NCBI GenBank assembly: GCA_023422775.1
Contig: JAFAGM010000031.1
Span: 1-64,000 of the forward strand
DNA: 64,000 nt
Direction: 5' to 3'
Source of the DNA: Pseudomonadota bacterium
GTDB lineage: Bacteria > Pseudomonadota > Alphaproteobacteria > Rhizobiales > Xanthobacteraceae
How positions within the stretch are numbered: position 1 is the first letter of the stretch; the number at the start of each line of letters is the position of its first letter. Below the pieces are notes generated by a model. That model was given only the letters and a program-made list of their open reading frames with translations. It ran no database searches and was not told the origin of the DNA. A program made the position numbers and the translations under genes. Positions 8,578-18,560 of the stretch are shown here, piece after piece.

Positions 8578-10854
8578 GTGCGCCAGATCCTACCGCCTGA
8601 CTCGAAGCAGAAGATCCGGAACTTCCTTCTGGACCTGGACGCGCGCATCGACTCGACGCTGTTTTCGTCGGGCAAGGGCCTGCGCGAGCTGTACGAGCGC
8701 TATTCCACCTTCATGGACCGGTTCTATGTCGGCCGCTGGAAGCGGTGGGTCATCATCGAACCGCTTTCGGAAGCCGCAACCATCGGCCTCGGCGGGCTGA
8801 TCGTCATGCTGGCGCTCGCGGTGCCCGCGTTCCGGGAGACCGCCGACGACGACTGGCTCAAGAAGTCCGATCTGGCGGTGTCGTTCCTCGACCGCTACGG
8901 CAATCCGATCGGCAGCCGCGGCATCAAGCACAACGACTCGATCCCGCTGGAAGATTTTCCGGACAACCTGATCAAGGCGACGCTGGCCACCGAAGACCGC
9001 CGCTTCTACGACCATTTCGGCATCGACATCGCCGGCACCGCGCGCGCCCTCGTCACCAACGCGCAGGCCGGCGGCGTCCGCCAGGGAGGGTCGTCGATCA
9101 CGCAGCAGCTCGCCAAGAACCTGTTCCTCAACAACGAGCGCACCATCGAGCGCAAGGTGAAGGAGGCCTTCCTCGCGATCTGGCTGGAGACGCGCCTTAC
9201 CAAGAACGAGATCCTGAAGCTCTATCTCGACCGCGCCTATATGGGCGGCGGCACCTTCGGCGTCGACGGCGCGGCGCATTTCTACTTCAACAAGTCGGCG
9301 CGCGACGTCACGCTTGCGGAATCCGCCATGCTGGCCGGGCTGTTCAAGGCGCCGACCAAATACGCCCCGCACATCAACCTGCCTGCCGCCCGCGCCCGCG
9401 CCAACGTCGTGCTCGACAACCTCGTCGATGCCGGCTTCATGACCGAGGGCCAGGTGTTCGGAGCCCGGCGCAACCCGGCCGTCGCCGTCGACCGCCGCGA
9501 CGAGAATTCGCCGAACTACTACCTCGACTACGCCTTCGACGAGATGCGCAAGCTGGTCGACACCTTTCCGAAATCCTACGTCGAGCGCGTCTTCGTGGTC
9601 CGCACCGCGATCGACATGACGGTGCAGCGCGCCGCCGAGGACGCGGTCGAAAACCAGTTGCGCCAGTTCGGACGCGACTATCACGCGACCCAGGCCGCGA
9701 CCGTCGTCGCCGATCTCGACGGCGGCGTTCGCGCGATGGTGGGCGGGCGCGACTATGGCGCCAGCCAGTTCAACCGCGCCGCTGACGCCTACCGGCAGCC
9801 GGGGTCGTCGTTCAAGCCCTACGTCTACACCACCGCGCTGCTGAACGGGTACACTCCGAACTCGAAAGTCGTCGACGGTCCGGTCTGCATCGGCAACTGG
9901 TGCCCGCAGAACTACGGCCACTCCTACTCGGGCTCGGTCACGCTGACGCAGGCGATCACCCGCTCGATCAACGTCGTGCCCGTGAAGCTGTCGATTGCAC
10001 TGGGCGGCAAGGTATCGAATCCGGCCAAGGCCGGCCGCGCCAAGATCACCGAGGTGGCACGCCGCTTCGGCCTCACGGCGCCGCTGCCGGACACGCCGTC
10101 GATGCCGATCGGCTCCGACGAAGTCACCGTGCTCGAACACGCCGTCGCCTACGCGACCTTCCCGAACAAGGGCAAGGCGCCGAAGCCGCACGCGGTCCTT
10201 GAAGTGCGCACCGGCGCCGGCGACCTGGTCTGGCGGTTCGACCGCGATGGCAAGAAGGCGGTGCAGGCAATCCCCGCTTCGGTCGCCGCCGACATGGCGG
10301 GCATGATGAGCCACGTCGTCAGCGAGGGCACCGCGCGCCGCGCCGCGATCGACGGCATTCCGACCGCCGGCAAGACCGGCACCACCAACGCCTACCGCGA
10401 CGCCTGGTTCGTCGGCTACACCGGCAACTTCACCTGCGCGGTCTGGTACGGCAATGACGACTATTCTCCCACCAACCGCATGACCGGCGGCTCGCTGCCG
10501 GCGCAGACCTGGCACGACATCATGGTGGTTGCGCACCAGGGGGTCGAGGTGAAGGAAATACCGGGGGTCGGCATGGGCACGAAGCTGCCGCCGTCCGCCG
10601 CCACCGCAGCCGCCAATGCGCCGCGAATACTGGAGACCAAGCCGGGGCCGCCTCCGGTGCTGACCAGACGCGGCGCCGATATCCTGGTCCGCGTCGAGAA
10701 AATGCTCGATGAAGCCGGCAAGGCTGCGGCCAATACGTCGTCGAGCGACCCGTCGAAGCAGCCCGCCAGGCCGGTCACGTCGGGCGCGCTGGCTTTCCCG
10801 GAGAACTATATCGCGGCCGCCGGCGACCAGCCTGCGCCGCAGCAGAAGAACTAA
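8578..10854 (+). CDS. Class A penicillin-binding protein, PBP1A type
   Basis: Bifunctional peptidoglycan synthase anchored in the inner membrane. A cytoplasmic N-terminus of about 70 residues and one membrane helix (GLGGLIVMLALAVPAF) lead into a GT51 glycosyltransferase domain with the catalytic Glu in EDRRFYDHFG (E139) and the GGSSITQQLAKN block. The transpeptidase domain has S410 in SSFK, S463-I-N and K599-T-G. The start is GTG with AAGG six bases upstream. At 758 residues the length fits the family. The C-terminal 100 residues are Ala/Pro-rich. It probably supports sidewall or polar growth; the exact paralogue cannot be told from the sequence. It is followed by a repeat and two DUF genes in the same direction. 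Confidence 0.93.
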   Translation: MRQILPPDSKQKIRNFLLDLDARIDSTLFSSGKGLRELYERYSTFMDRFYVGRWKRWVIIEPLSEAATIGLGGLIVMLALAVPAFRETADDDWLKKSDLAVSFLDRYGNPIGSRGIKHNDSIPLEDFPDNLIKATLATEDRRFYDHFGIDIAGTARALVTNAQAGGVRQGGSSITQQLAKNLFLNNERTIERKVKEAFLAIWLETRLTKNEILKLYLDRAYMGGGTFGVDGAAHFYFNKSARDVTLAESAMLAGLFKAPTKYAPHINLPAARARANVVLDNLVDAGFMTEGQVFGARRNPAVAVDRRDENSPNYYLDYAFDEMRKLVDTFPKSYVERVFVVRTAIDMTVQRAAEDAVENQLRQFGRDYHATQAATVVADLDGGVRAMVGGRDYGASQFNRAADAYRQPGSSFKPYVYTTALLNGYTPNSKVVDGPVCIGNWCPQNYGHSYSGSVTLTQAITRSINVVPVKLSIALGGKVSNPAKAGRAKITEVARRFGLTAPLPDTPSMPIGSDEVTVLEHAVAYATFPNKGKAPKPHAVLEVRTGAGDLVWRFDRDGKKAVQAIPASVAADMAGMMSHVVSEGTARRAAIDGIPTAGKTGTTNAYRDAWFVGYTGNFTCAVWYGNDDYSPTNRMTGGSLPAQTWHDIMVVAHQGVEVKEIPGVGMGTKLPPSAATAAANAPRILETKPGPPPVLTRRGADILVRVEKMLDEAGKAAANTSSSDPSKQPARPVTSGALAFPENYIAAAGDQPAPQQKN

Positions 10855-10856
10855 CC

Positions 10857-10963
10857 GCATGATCGGGAAAAGTGGAAACCCGTTTTCCACCAGGAACATG
10901 CCTGAACAAGATGAAGCGCACCAGAATCTGGTTCAACCTGCCTGAACCAGATTCGGATGCGCT
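10857..10963 (-). repeat. Extragenic repeat with hairpin head, GCATGATC family
   Basis: The element begins two bases after the PBP stop codon. Its plus-strand order is an arm GCATGATCGGGAAAAGTGG, an inverted arm GTTTTCC, then a long hairpin. The hairpin has a perfect 12-bp stem, GAATCTGGTTCA at 10924-10935 against TGAACCAGATTC at 10943-10954, with a 7-base loop, closed outside by AGCGC (10915) and GCGCT (10959). It has the same plan as the repeats at 19009, 42169 and 48895: variable hairpin head plus conserved tail. A diverged relative lies at 1745. Confidence 0.6.
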
Positions 10964-10984
10964 GAGATTTCGGAGCACTGGCCC

Positions 10985-11563
10985 TTGCGGCTGATCTTCT
11001 TCACCTTGCTGGCGCTGGCGCTTGCCACCGTCGTCGGACTCGGCTCGACCTACATGACGGCGACCCGCGGCACCGACCTCGGCACGCTCACGATCGGCGC
11101 CTGGACCGCGCGGCCAAAGAGCGGCAGCGCCGAGGTCGATCCCTATTCGCGCGCCTCGATCGCCCGCAGCGGCGAACTGCCGATCGGCACCGGCGACGGT
11201 ATCGCCTTCTCGGCCACGACCGACGACAGGAACAAGCCGCTCGACGGGCGCTGCGACGTGGTCGTCAGCGGGGTGACGCCGGCGGCCCGATTCTGGACAC
11301 TGACGCTGTTCGACCGCAAGGGACACCTGGTTGCGAATTCGCTGCAGCGCTACGGCTTCACCAGCCAGGAAATCGTCCGCGGCTCCGACGGCCAGTTCGA
11401 GATCCGCGTGGCGGCACGGGCGCGCGCCGGCAACTGGCTGCCGACCGGCGGCATCGAACGCTACGCGCTGATGCTGCGGCTCTACGATACGCCCGTAGGC
11501 GTCGCGACGCGCACACAGCGCGACGCGCCGATGCCCTCGATCTCGACGGTGGGCTGCCCATGA
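10985..11563 (+). CDS. DUF1214 domain protein, membrane-anchored
   Basis: 192 residues with one N-terminal membrane helix (IFFTLLALALATVVGLGS) and a soluble DUF1214-like part (AWTARPKSGS, DPYSRASIARSGELP, RFWTLTLFDRKG). The domain is usually the C-terminal half of DUF1254-DUF1214 proteins of unknown function. Here it is a separate gene that overlaps the DUF1254 gene by four bases (ATGA at 11560), so the two are very likely co-translated and may form a complex at the outer face of the inner membrane. The start is TTG with GGAG about nine bases upstream. The gene follows pbp1A, but a repeat with a long hairpin lies between. Confidence 0.82.
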   Translation: MRLIFFTLLALALATVVGLGSTYMTATRGTDLGTLTIGAWTARPKSGSAEVDPYSRASIARSGELPIGTGDGIAFSATTDDRNKPLDGRCDVVVSGVTPAARFWTLTLFDRKGHLVANSLQRYGFTSQEIVRGSDGQFEIRVAARARAGNWLPTGGIERYALMLRLYDTPVGVATRTQRDAPMPSISTVGCP

Positions 11564-12180
11564 TCCGCATCCTGTTCACCATCATCGCGGGCGTGCTGCT
11601 GGGCGGCGTGGTGCATCTGGTCAGCGTGCTGGCGCTGCCGCGCATTGCGACCCAGGACGCCTATTCGCGGCTGACTTCGATGACGAACCTCAACACCGTA
11701 ACGGCGCTGCCGCTCGCCGAGCCCGGCAACGCGCCGATGCCGTTCATGGACCCGGCCTTTGCGGTCGCGATCTGCCGCTACGACCTCACCGACGGCGCGC
11801 TGAAGCTCACCGTGCCCGTCAGCCAGGCCTATACGTCGGTGTCGTTCTACACGCGCAATGAAGTCGCCTACTACGCCATCAACGATCGCTCGGCCGGCCG
11901 CAAGGTGATCGAACTCGACCTGATGACGGAAGACCAGCACTCCGCATTGCCGGAGGACGAGGAAGTCACCGCCGCCGACCGGCTGATCATCGACTCCCCG
12001 ACCGCGACCGGATTGATCGTGCTGAAGGCGCTGGCGCCCGAGCCCGGCCTGATGCCGCAGGCGCAGGCGGCACTCGCGGCATCGAGCTGCAAGCTGCAGA
12101 CCGAGCCCGTGCCGGTGAAGCTACCGGAACCGGCGCCCGCGCCGGCCCCTGCCCCGGCGCCCCGGGGCCGCGGCAAGTAG
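11560..12180 (+). CDS. DUF1254 domain protein, membrane-anchored
   Basis: 206 residues with an N-terminal helix (LFTIIAGVLLGGVVHLVSVL), then the DUF1254-type segment (TQDAYSRLTSMTNLN, DPAFAVAICRYDL, SFYTRNEVAYYAIND). The C-terminus is low-complexity, with alternating Pro-Ala residues (PAPAPAPAPAP), and probably unstructured. It is encoded directly after and overlapping the DUF1214 gene. Function is unknown for both families. Confidence 0.82.
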   Translation: MIRILFTIIAGVLLGGVVHLVSVLALPRIATQDAYSRLTSMTNLNTVTALPLAEPGNAPMPFMDPAFAVAICRYDLTDGALKLTVPVSQAYTSVSFYTRNEVAYYAINDRSAGRKVIELDLMTEDQHSALPEDEEVTAADRLIIDSPTATGLIVLKALAPEPGLMPQAQAALAASSCKLQTEPVPVKLPEPAPAPAPAPAPRGRGK

Positions 12181-12196
12181 CGCCGCGCGCGCCTTT

Positions 12197-12300
12197 TCAA
12201 TGCTGGCCGCAGCGGCAATTCTCGTAATCGACCAGATCGCGGCTGTCGAAGTCGCCCGATCGCGGGGCGCGCGCGCGTATCGTTTGCGTCAAGGATGTAG
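12197..12300 (-). pseudogene. Possible remnant of a small Cys-containing protein
   Basis: On the minus strand, downstream of the lipoprotein gene, a short stretch reads GDFDSRDLVDYENCRCGQH then stop (12197-12256). Just upstream, another frame reads NPAAFFYILDANDTRARP. Together they look like one protein end broken by a frameshift near 12260, within an alternating GC run. No start codon with a ribosome-binding site is visible, and I cannot name a family. The remaining bases of the 12181-12371 gap hold nothing I recognise. Confidence 0.2.
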
Positions 12301-12371
12301 AAGAACGCGGCTGGGTTCGATCCAGATTGAGTGCATGTAGTCTTCCTCGCCGACAAGGGTAACGCCCAGAT

Positions 12372-13145
12372 TTAGCCCTTCACCACGACCGCCCGCCCGA
12401 TCACCGGCTGGGCGGCGATCGGTGCATTGGCCGCCAGCGCTGCCAGTTCACCGATCAGGCGGTCGGCATCGGCGGCGATGCCGTCGGGGGCCTGGATCAC
12501 CAGGCGCTCCAGCGCCCAGCGATACGAGGAGATGCGCTGCTCCAGGCATTGCTGGACCCATTGCACGATCAGCGTGTTCTCCTCCATCCGCGCGACCGCG
12601 TCGGCCTGCTCGCGCGGCGACAGTTCCGACACCATCCTGAGGCTGGCGTTGCGCTTGTGGTCGAGTTCGATCACGCGCCCGGCCGATGCGAAGAACGGTT
12701 CGAACCGCGTGATGTCGTTGCGGACGTCCTCGATGAGCTGCTGATAGCGCGAGGTGTGCGAACGGTGCGGCTCGTCGATCAGGGTGCGGCCGTACATGGT
12801 GCGGTCGAACACGACCTTCTGCCGCCATGGCGAGGGCAGCGGCTGGTAATTTCCGAACACGCTCTTCCAGGCCGGGCGCGAACGCGGCGGCTCGATCAGG
12901 GGATAGGCGAGATCGCGTAATTGTCGCTCGTTTTCGGTGAGCTGGAATTGCGACGACCTCAGGCCGATGCTTGCGGTGGCCTCCGCGCCCAGCCAGCGGT
13001 GCATGTCGTCGTTGCGCATGTCGGCGCGGGTGCGGCCGAAATCGCCGCCGCTGCAGCCGGCAAGGGTTGCGCCCACGAGCAGCACGATGAGAGCCGGGAG
13101 TGACCGAAGCCCGGTAGTCCGGATCGGAAGGCACGTCGCCGGCAT
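12372..13145 (-). CDS. Putative lipoprotein of unknown function
   Basis: 257 residues starting MPATCLPIRTT, with an N-terminal hydrophobic stretch (LPALIVLLVGATLAGC) ending in a lipobox with C31 as the lipidation site. The mature part is mostly helical and charged, with ENERQLRDLAYPLIEP and DEPHRSHTSRYQQLIEDVRN as recognisable stretches and ALERLVIQAPDG near the C-terminus. It has no enzyme motif. It is 17 bases downstream of a small Arg-rich protein gene, so the two are probably co-transcribed from the promoter region at 13364-13606. Gly follows the lipobox Cys (SGGD), so outer-membrane sorting is likely, by inference. Confidence 0.78.
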   Translation of the reverse strand: MPATCLPIRTTGLRSLPALIVLLVGATLAGCSGGDFGRTRADMRNDDMHRWLGAEATASIGLRSSQFQLTENERQLRDLAYPLIEPPRSRPAWKSVFGNYQPLPSPWRQKVVFDRTMYGRTLIDEPHRSHTSRYQQLIEDVRNDITRFEPFFASAGRVIELDHKRNASLRMVSELSPREQADAVARMEENTLIVQWVQQCLEQRISSYRWALERLVIQAPDGIAADADRLIGELAALAANAPIAAQPVIGRAVVVKG

Positions 13146-13162
13146 TTTCAAACGTCCGTCGT

Positions 13163-13363
13163 TCAGGTGCGGCGACGGCGACGGCGGCCGGGTGCTGTCC
13201 CCTCTTCCGGTCCGCGCCCGTCACCGGTTTCGGCGACCTGGCGTTCAATGCGGATAACGGGAAGGATCACCACGGTTCCCAGGCCATCGCGCGGCGCGCC
13301 ATCCATGGTCGGGCCCGGCCGTCGCGAAGCCGCATCCGCCGGAAATTCAATGATGGTGCCCAT
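13163..13363 (-). CDS. Small protein of unknown function, Arg-rich tail
   Basis: 66 residues starting with ATG at 13363 (MGTIIEFPADAASRR). The middle is VVILPVIRIERQ, and the C-terminus is a basic run (GRRRRRRT). The composition suggests a cytosolic, possibly nucleic-acid- or membrane-binding peptide, but no function can be assigned. The gene precedes the lipoprotein gene by 17 bases. A perfect CtrA box lies 75 bases upstream of its start, in the region shared with the divergent DUF2336 gene. Confidence 0.5.
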   Translation of the reverse strand: MGTIIEFPADAASRRPGPTMDGAPRDGLGTVVILPVIRIERQVAETGDGRGPEEGTAPGRRRRRRT

Positions 13364-13437
13364 TGTTTTCGTTCTCTCTGGTTGCCACCAAGACGCGATC
13401 TGGCCGGCGACATGCCATTATTCAGAGCAGAACGTGG

Positions 13438-13452
13438 TTAACGGCTTCTTAA
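13438..13452. promoter_or_regulatory. CtrA box, distal copy
   Basis: Perfect TTAA-N7-TTAA (spacer CGGCTTC), the recognition pattern of the essential alphaproteobacterial cell-cycle regulator CtrA. It lies 155 bases before the DUF2336 start and 75 bases before the divergent small gene, so it could serve either or both. Confidence 0.55.
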
Positions 13453-13539
13453 TTTGCGCAGGCGGTACAGTTACGGGGTCCGGCATCGCATTCCGGCAAT
13501 GCATAAGATTTTACGGGATTTCTTCACGGGCTGTTTTGC

Positions 13540-13554
13540 TTAACCAAGCGTTAA
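13540..13554 (+). promoter_or_regulatory. CtrA box, proximal copy
   Basis: Perfect TTAA-N7-TTAA (spacer CCAAGCG; the first half reads TTAACC, as in many known CtrA sites). It lies 53 bases before the DUF2336 ATG, in the usual range for a CtrA-activated promoter. With the copy at 13438 it makes two perfect boxes in one 243-base region that is visibly AT-richer than its surroundings. Confidence 0.6.
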
Positions 13555-13606
13555 AGGGCCGCACGTAGGCTGACGCGAAGGATTCCCGAAGTCGCGTACA
13601 CCTGAC

Positions 13607-14581
13607 ATGACCGCAGCTCCATTATTCCCGGGTTTCGACGGGCTAATGTCGCTCTCGCGCCGCGAGGGCGTCGACATTCGCCCGACCCTGCTGCGCGTGC
13701 TGACCGACCTCTACGTGCAGGCCAGCGCGCATTCCGACGACGAGGAACGCCAGTTCATCGAGCTGACGTCCCGCCTGATCGACCAGGTCGATGACGCCAC
13801 CCGCGCCGCGGTGCGGGCGCGGCTGGCGATCTACCCGGCAACACCAGCGGAAATCATGGACAAGCTCGGGCTGCGGCGCTCGCACCAGCCGCTGCCGGTC
13901 GCAGCCGCGATCGCCACTGCGCCGGCCGGAGCGTCGCCGGAGAAGCCGCAGCCAACCGAGGCGCAGTTGCGAATGGCGTCCACCCTCGCGATGCGGCCGA
14001 CCGATGCCGCCGAAATCAGCGACATGTTCTTCGCGGCAAGTTCGAGCGAGCGCGCCTTGATCCTGCACAATATCTGCGAGACTCCATTGAAGGCGTCGGC
14101 GCGAATCCCCGCCGCGCGCGCGGTGCGCGCCATCCAGACGCTGGAGATGGCGGCGTTCGCCGAGGACAAGGAAAGTTTTGCGATCGAGATCGGCGAGGCC
14201 CTGATCCTGCCGGTGCGGATTGCCGAGCAGGTCGTCAACGATCCCGGCCGCGAGCCGCTGGCGTGTGCGGCGCGGGCGCTCGACATGCCGAGCGCGGCGT
14301 TCCAGCGCGTGCTGATGTTCCTCGATCCCGAGTTCGGCTCGTCCGTACACAATGTCTACCGGCTGTCGCGGCTCTACGACCGGCTGAGCGAGCGGTCGGC
14401 CCTCGTCATGCTGGCGGCGTGGCGCGGCTCGACCATGGCGGTCGCCCGGCACAAACACCGTGCCTCGCTATATGACGACGAGCGCAGTCGCGCGCGCACG
14501 GGGACCCCGCAGACCCGGCCCACGGTACAGCCCGGAAGCGCGCCCGGCATTCGCACCGGCACCGACGGTCCGAAGCGCTAG
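13607..14581 (+). CDS. DUF2336 domain protein, probable CtrA target
   Basis: 324 residues, soluble, helical and repeat-like (SRLIDQVDDATRAAVRARLA, TLAMRPTDAAEISDMFF, EIGEALILPVRIAEQVV). This is the arrangement of DUF2336 proteins, which are common in several copies per alphaproteobacterial genome and have no assigned biochemical role. The C-terminal 50 residues are basic, Thr/Pro-rich and probably disordered. Two perfect CtrA boxes upstream suggest cell-cycle-timed expression. A second family member lies at 47780. Confidence 0.85.
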   Translation: MTAAPLFPGFDGLMSLSRREGVDIRPTLLRVLTDLYVQASAHSDDEERQFIELTSRLIDQVDDATRAAVRARLAIYPATPAEIMDKLGLRRSHQPLPVAAAIATAPAGASPEKPQPTEAQLRMASTLAMRPTDAAEISDMFFAASSSERALILHNICETPLKASARIPAARAVRAIQTLEMAAFAEDKESFAIEIGEALILPVRIAEQVVNDPGREPLACAARALDMPSAAFQRVLMFLDPEFGSSVHNVYRLSRLYDRLSERSALVMLAAWRGSTMAVARHKHRASLYDDERSRARTGTPQTRPTVQPGSAPGIRTGTDGPKR

Positions 14582-14619
14582 ATTTGTTGCATCGACCTGG
14601 AGTCTCGCACATGCGGCCA

Positions 14620-14714
14620 CATGGTTCGAGACGCACGGCATAGCCGTGCTCCTCACCATGAGGTGCGAGACCTCATCCCGAGGAGCATCGCACAGCGATG
14701 CGTCTCGAAGGATG
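14620..14714. repeat. Pair of inverted palindromic repeat units
   Basis: Two units of about 44 bases in opposite orientation: 14620-14663, ending CCTCACCATGAGG, and 14671-14714, starting CCTCATCCCGAGGAGC. Each carries GTCTC or GAGAC and a small inner palindrome. The same unit occurs as an inverted pair at 40526-40627, in the opposite relative order. The element fills the spacer between the convergent DUF2336 and DUF1491 genes. This resembles REP elements. Confidence 0.65.
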
Positions 14715-14738
14715 CAGCCACCAGGCTGAACCTGGGCG

Positions 14739-15083
14739 CTAGGTTTTGGCCAGATCGAGAAAATGCCGCCCTGCCCGGTCCTCGGTCTCGACGATCCATG
14801 CGTCCGGATCGAAGCGGAGTTCCCTGACGAGGCGTTCTTCCACAGATTGCTCCGGCACCGGCTGCGGCGAGGCCGGCGCAAACAGCCGCTCGGCCGGCCG
14901 GCTCTCGTCATAGAATGTCTGCGGCGCGGGCGCGTACAGCATGGCGTTGCCGTCGAGCAGCGCCACCTTGACGAAGACCGCGCCGGCCTCCTCCGCGCCG
15001 CGCTTGCGCACGGCGCCAAAGATTCCCTCGTTCTGGCAGCGGCGCAGATAGGCGGCCACCCAGATGCTTGATTTCAGTCGCAT
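14739..15083 (-). CDS. DUF1491 family protein
   Basis: 114 residues, starting MRLKSSIWVAAYLRRC, with the family blocks RGAEEAGAVFVKV, LYAPAPQTFYDE and DPDAWIVETEDRAGRHF. It is a small cytosolic protein found across Rhizobiales; no function is known. In this window it is transcribed behind the peptidoglycan-binding protein and the PAS kinase (32-base spacing from the former), so the three may be one operon. Confidence 0.85.
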   Translation of the reverse strand: MRLKSSIWVAAYLRRCQNEGIFGAVRKRGAEEAGAVFVKVALLDGNAMLYAPAPQTFYDESRPAERLFAPASPQPVPEQSVEERLVRELRFDPDAWIVETEDRAGRHFLDLAKT

Positions 15084-15115
15084 GGAAGGACGATAGACTG
15101 CCGGGACGCGAGAAG

Positions 15116-15812
15116 CTACTCGATCGGGTGTCCGATCATCGCCGAGAGTTCGCGCACCAGCCGATCGGACATCTGGCCCGTCACCGGGAGCTTCCGCTCG
15201 CGCTCGAATTTCGCGATCGCGGCCTGGGTATCCGACCCGACCGCACCGGTCGCCTTCAACTGGCCGTAGCCATATTGGGTGAGCGTGCGCTGTACCGCCG
15301 CCACCCGGCGCGCACCTGCACTTTGCGCGGCCGCAGGAATCGGCGCCGGCGGCCGTGCCACATTTGCGGACGTCGTGGCGGGCGCGCTGGTCGATTTGAC
15401 AACCAGGTTGGTCAATGCGTCAGCGTTTCTGGCATCGGCGTTTCTTGCATCCGCGCTTCTGGAGTCGGCCTGCCTGGAATCGGCCCCCCTCGCCTCGACC
15501 TGCCGCGTCTCCTGCGGATCGGCCTCGACGACCGGGCGCGGGCGCGGCAACGGGCTCGAGACGGCGGCCTGTGGCGCCGGCAGCGTCACGACAGAGCCGA
15601 ACATCGGCGACGGATGACGGCCGGCCTGCAGGAACAGCGCATTGGTGATGATGGCGCAAATGGCAGTCGCCGCAATCAGGCCCGCGACTGCGTCTTTCGG
15701 ACTGCGCAGGAAAATGCGCATCGCCAGGCCGCGCTCTTCCTCAGCCTCGATCGCAGCCGCCTTCGCGCTGCGGCGGCGACGGCGCGGCTTCTCGTCATCG
15801 TCGTCTGTACGT

Positions 15813-15820
<8 letters not shown>
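15116..15820 (-). CDS. Membrane-anchored peptidoglycan-binding protein
   Basis: 234 residues. A basic cytoplasmic N-terminus (EKPRRRRRSAKAAA) is followed by one membrane helix (AVAGLIAATAICAIITNALF) and a Pro/Ala-rich linker. At about residues 105-130 there is a period-5 repeat of the form AD(S/A)Rx (ADSRQ, ADSRS, ADARN, ADARN). The C-terminal PG_binding_1 module (VAAVQRTLTQYGYGQ, GAVGSDTQAAIAKFER) should bind the cell wall. It overlaps the sensor kinase gene by eight bases, implying translational coupling and perhaps a shared role in reading wall status. The pentad repeat is encoded by 15-bp DNA repeats that could change copy number. Confidence 0.85.
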
Positions 15821-17672
<1,852 letters not shown>

Positions 17673-18085
17673 TGCTCTCGCGCTTCGGCTTGTTCGTCGG
17701 ACAGACGCGCCGGAACGCCCCCTTGATCTTCGTGTCACCGTGTCAGAGCGAAATTAAGCGAACGCTAAGGCTCGGCGGACGGCCGCCGAACACCGCGCGT
17801 TCGCCGCAGCTTTCGCGCCTCGAACGGCACCCATTCAACGCGGATGGTGAACGTCTGGTTTCCGGGCCGTTCGATCTATGGTTTCGAAATGGTGGACGCG
17901 CCGATGCGACATCTGCCGGCGCCGTCAATCAAAAATTTACGCCGAATCGAATCGATCAAACTCGCCGCAAAATTTCATCGACTTTATCTCAATGCAAACA
18001 CTTGAGGTTTATCGCCGGCTGGTAGTCAGGAACCAACCTGCGGATCAACCGCAACAGAATCATAAGAGACGACCGGGGTCGCGAG
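17673..18085. other. Divergent promoter region, AT-rich, with a CtrA-like box
   Basis: This 413-base stretch separates the kinase (minus) and the DUF5330 gene (plus). At 17754-17768 it carries TTAA-N7-CTAA, which on the minus strand reads TTAG-N7-TTAA, one base off a CtrA box and 82-96 bases upstream of the kinase start. The part at 17930-18010 is AT-rich (CAAAATTTCATCGAC, ATCAAAAATTTACG) and probably holds the plus-strand promoter. A GGAAC at 18031 is not followed by CGTT at the right distance. I see no gene here. Confidence 0.4.
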
Positions 18086-18475
18086 ATGTTTTTTCTGCTT
18101 CGCATGGCGTTTTGGCTTGGGCTCGTGCTCGTGCTCCTGCCCAGGGACACGACGCCGGAATCCGAAAAGCTGCCGCAGATCGGCGCATCGGAGGCGGTGT
18201 CGGCCGCGACCGCCGCGGTCTCCGACATGGGTCAGTTCTGCAAGCGCCAGCCCGCGGCCTGCGAGGTCGGCGGCCAGGCTGCGACCGTGATCGGCCAGCG
18301 CGCGCAGGACGGCGCCCGCCAGTTGTACAAGATCATCGCCGACAAGAAGTCACCCGAGCATACCAACTCGATCGGTGGCGTGGACGCCGACGCCGCGCCC
18401 ACGGAAGCGTCGCCCCGGGAAACACTGACGGATGACGACATGGCGGTCGAATACCAGGGCCTGGCGCCGCACTAA
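18086..18475 (+). CDS. DUF5330 domain protein
   Basis: 129 residues with a short N-terminal hydrophobic segment (MFFLLRMAFWLGLVLVLLP) that could be a membrane anchor or signal. The family block AVSDMGQFCKRQPAACEVGG has two Cys seven residues apart that could form a disulfide outside the cytoplasm. Then QAATVIGQRAQDGARQLYKI forms an amphipathic helix. Function is unknown. It lies 86 bases upstream of sufE in the same direction and may be on the same transcript. Confidence 0.85.
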   Translation: MFFLLRMAFWLGLVLVLLPRDTTPESEKLPQIGASEAVSAATAAVSDMGQFCKRQPAACEVGGQAATVIGQRAQDGARQLYKIIADKKSPEHTNSIGGVDADAAPTEASPRETLTDDDMAVEYQGLAPH

Positions 18476-18560
18476 ATTAGCTCAAAATAAGGCCACGGAA
18501 CCGGTTCCATTTCCGTCGCTTTCGACCAATCCGCATCCTATATAGGCGTTTTGGGACTGG

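Noticed and set aside
8590..10899. A 769-residue minus-strand open frame opposite pbp1A, and similar long antisense frames opposite feuQ (332-1891) and mutB (32754-34730)
   Set aside because: High G+C at third positions keeps opposite frames open; translations are Arg/Gly/His-rich with no family motif, while the sense frames carry complete catalytic motifs.
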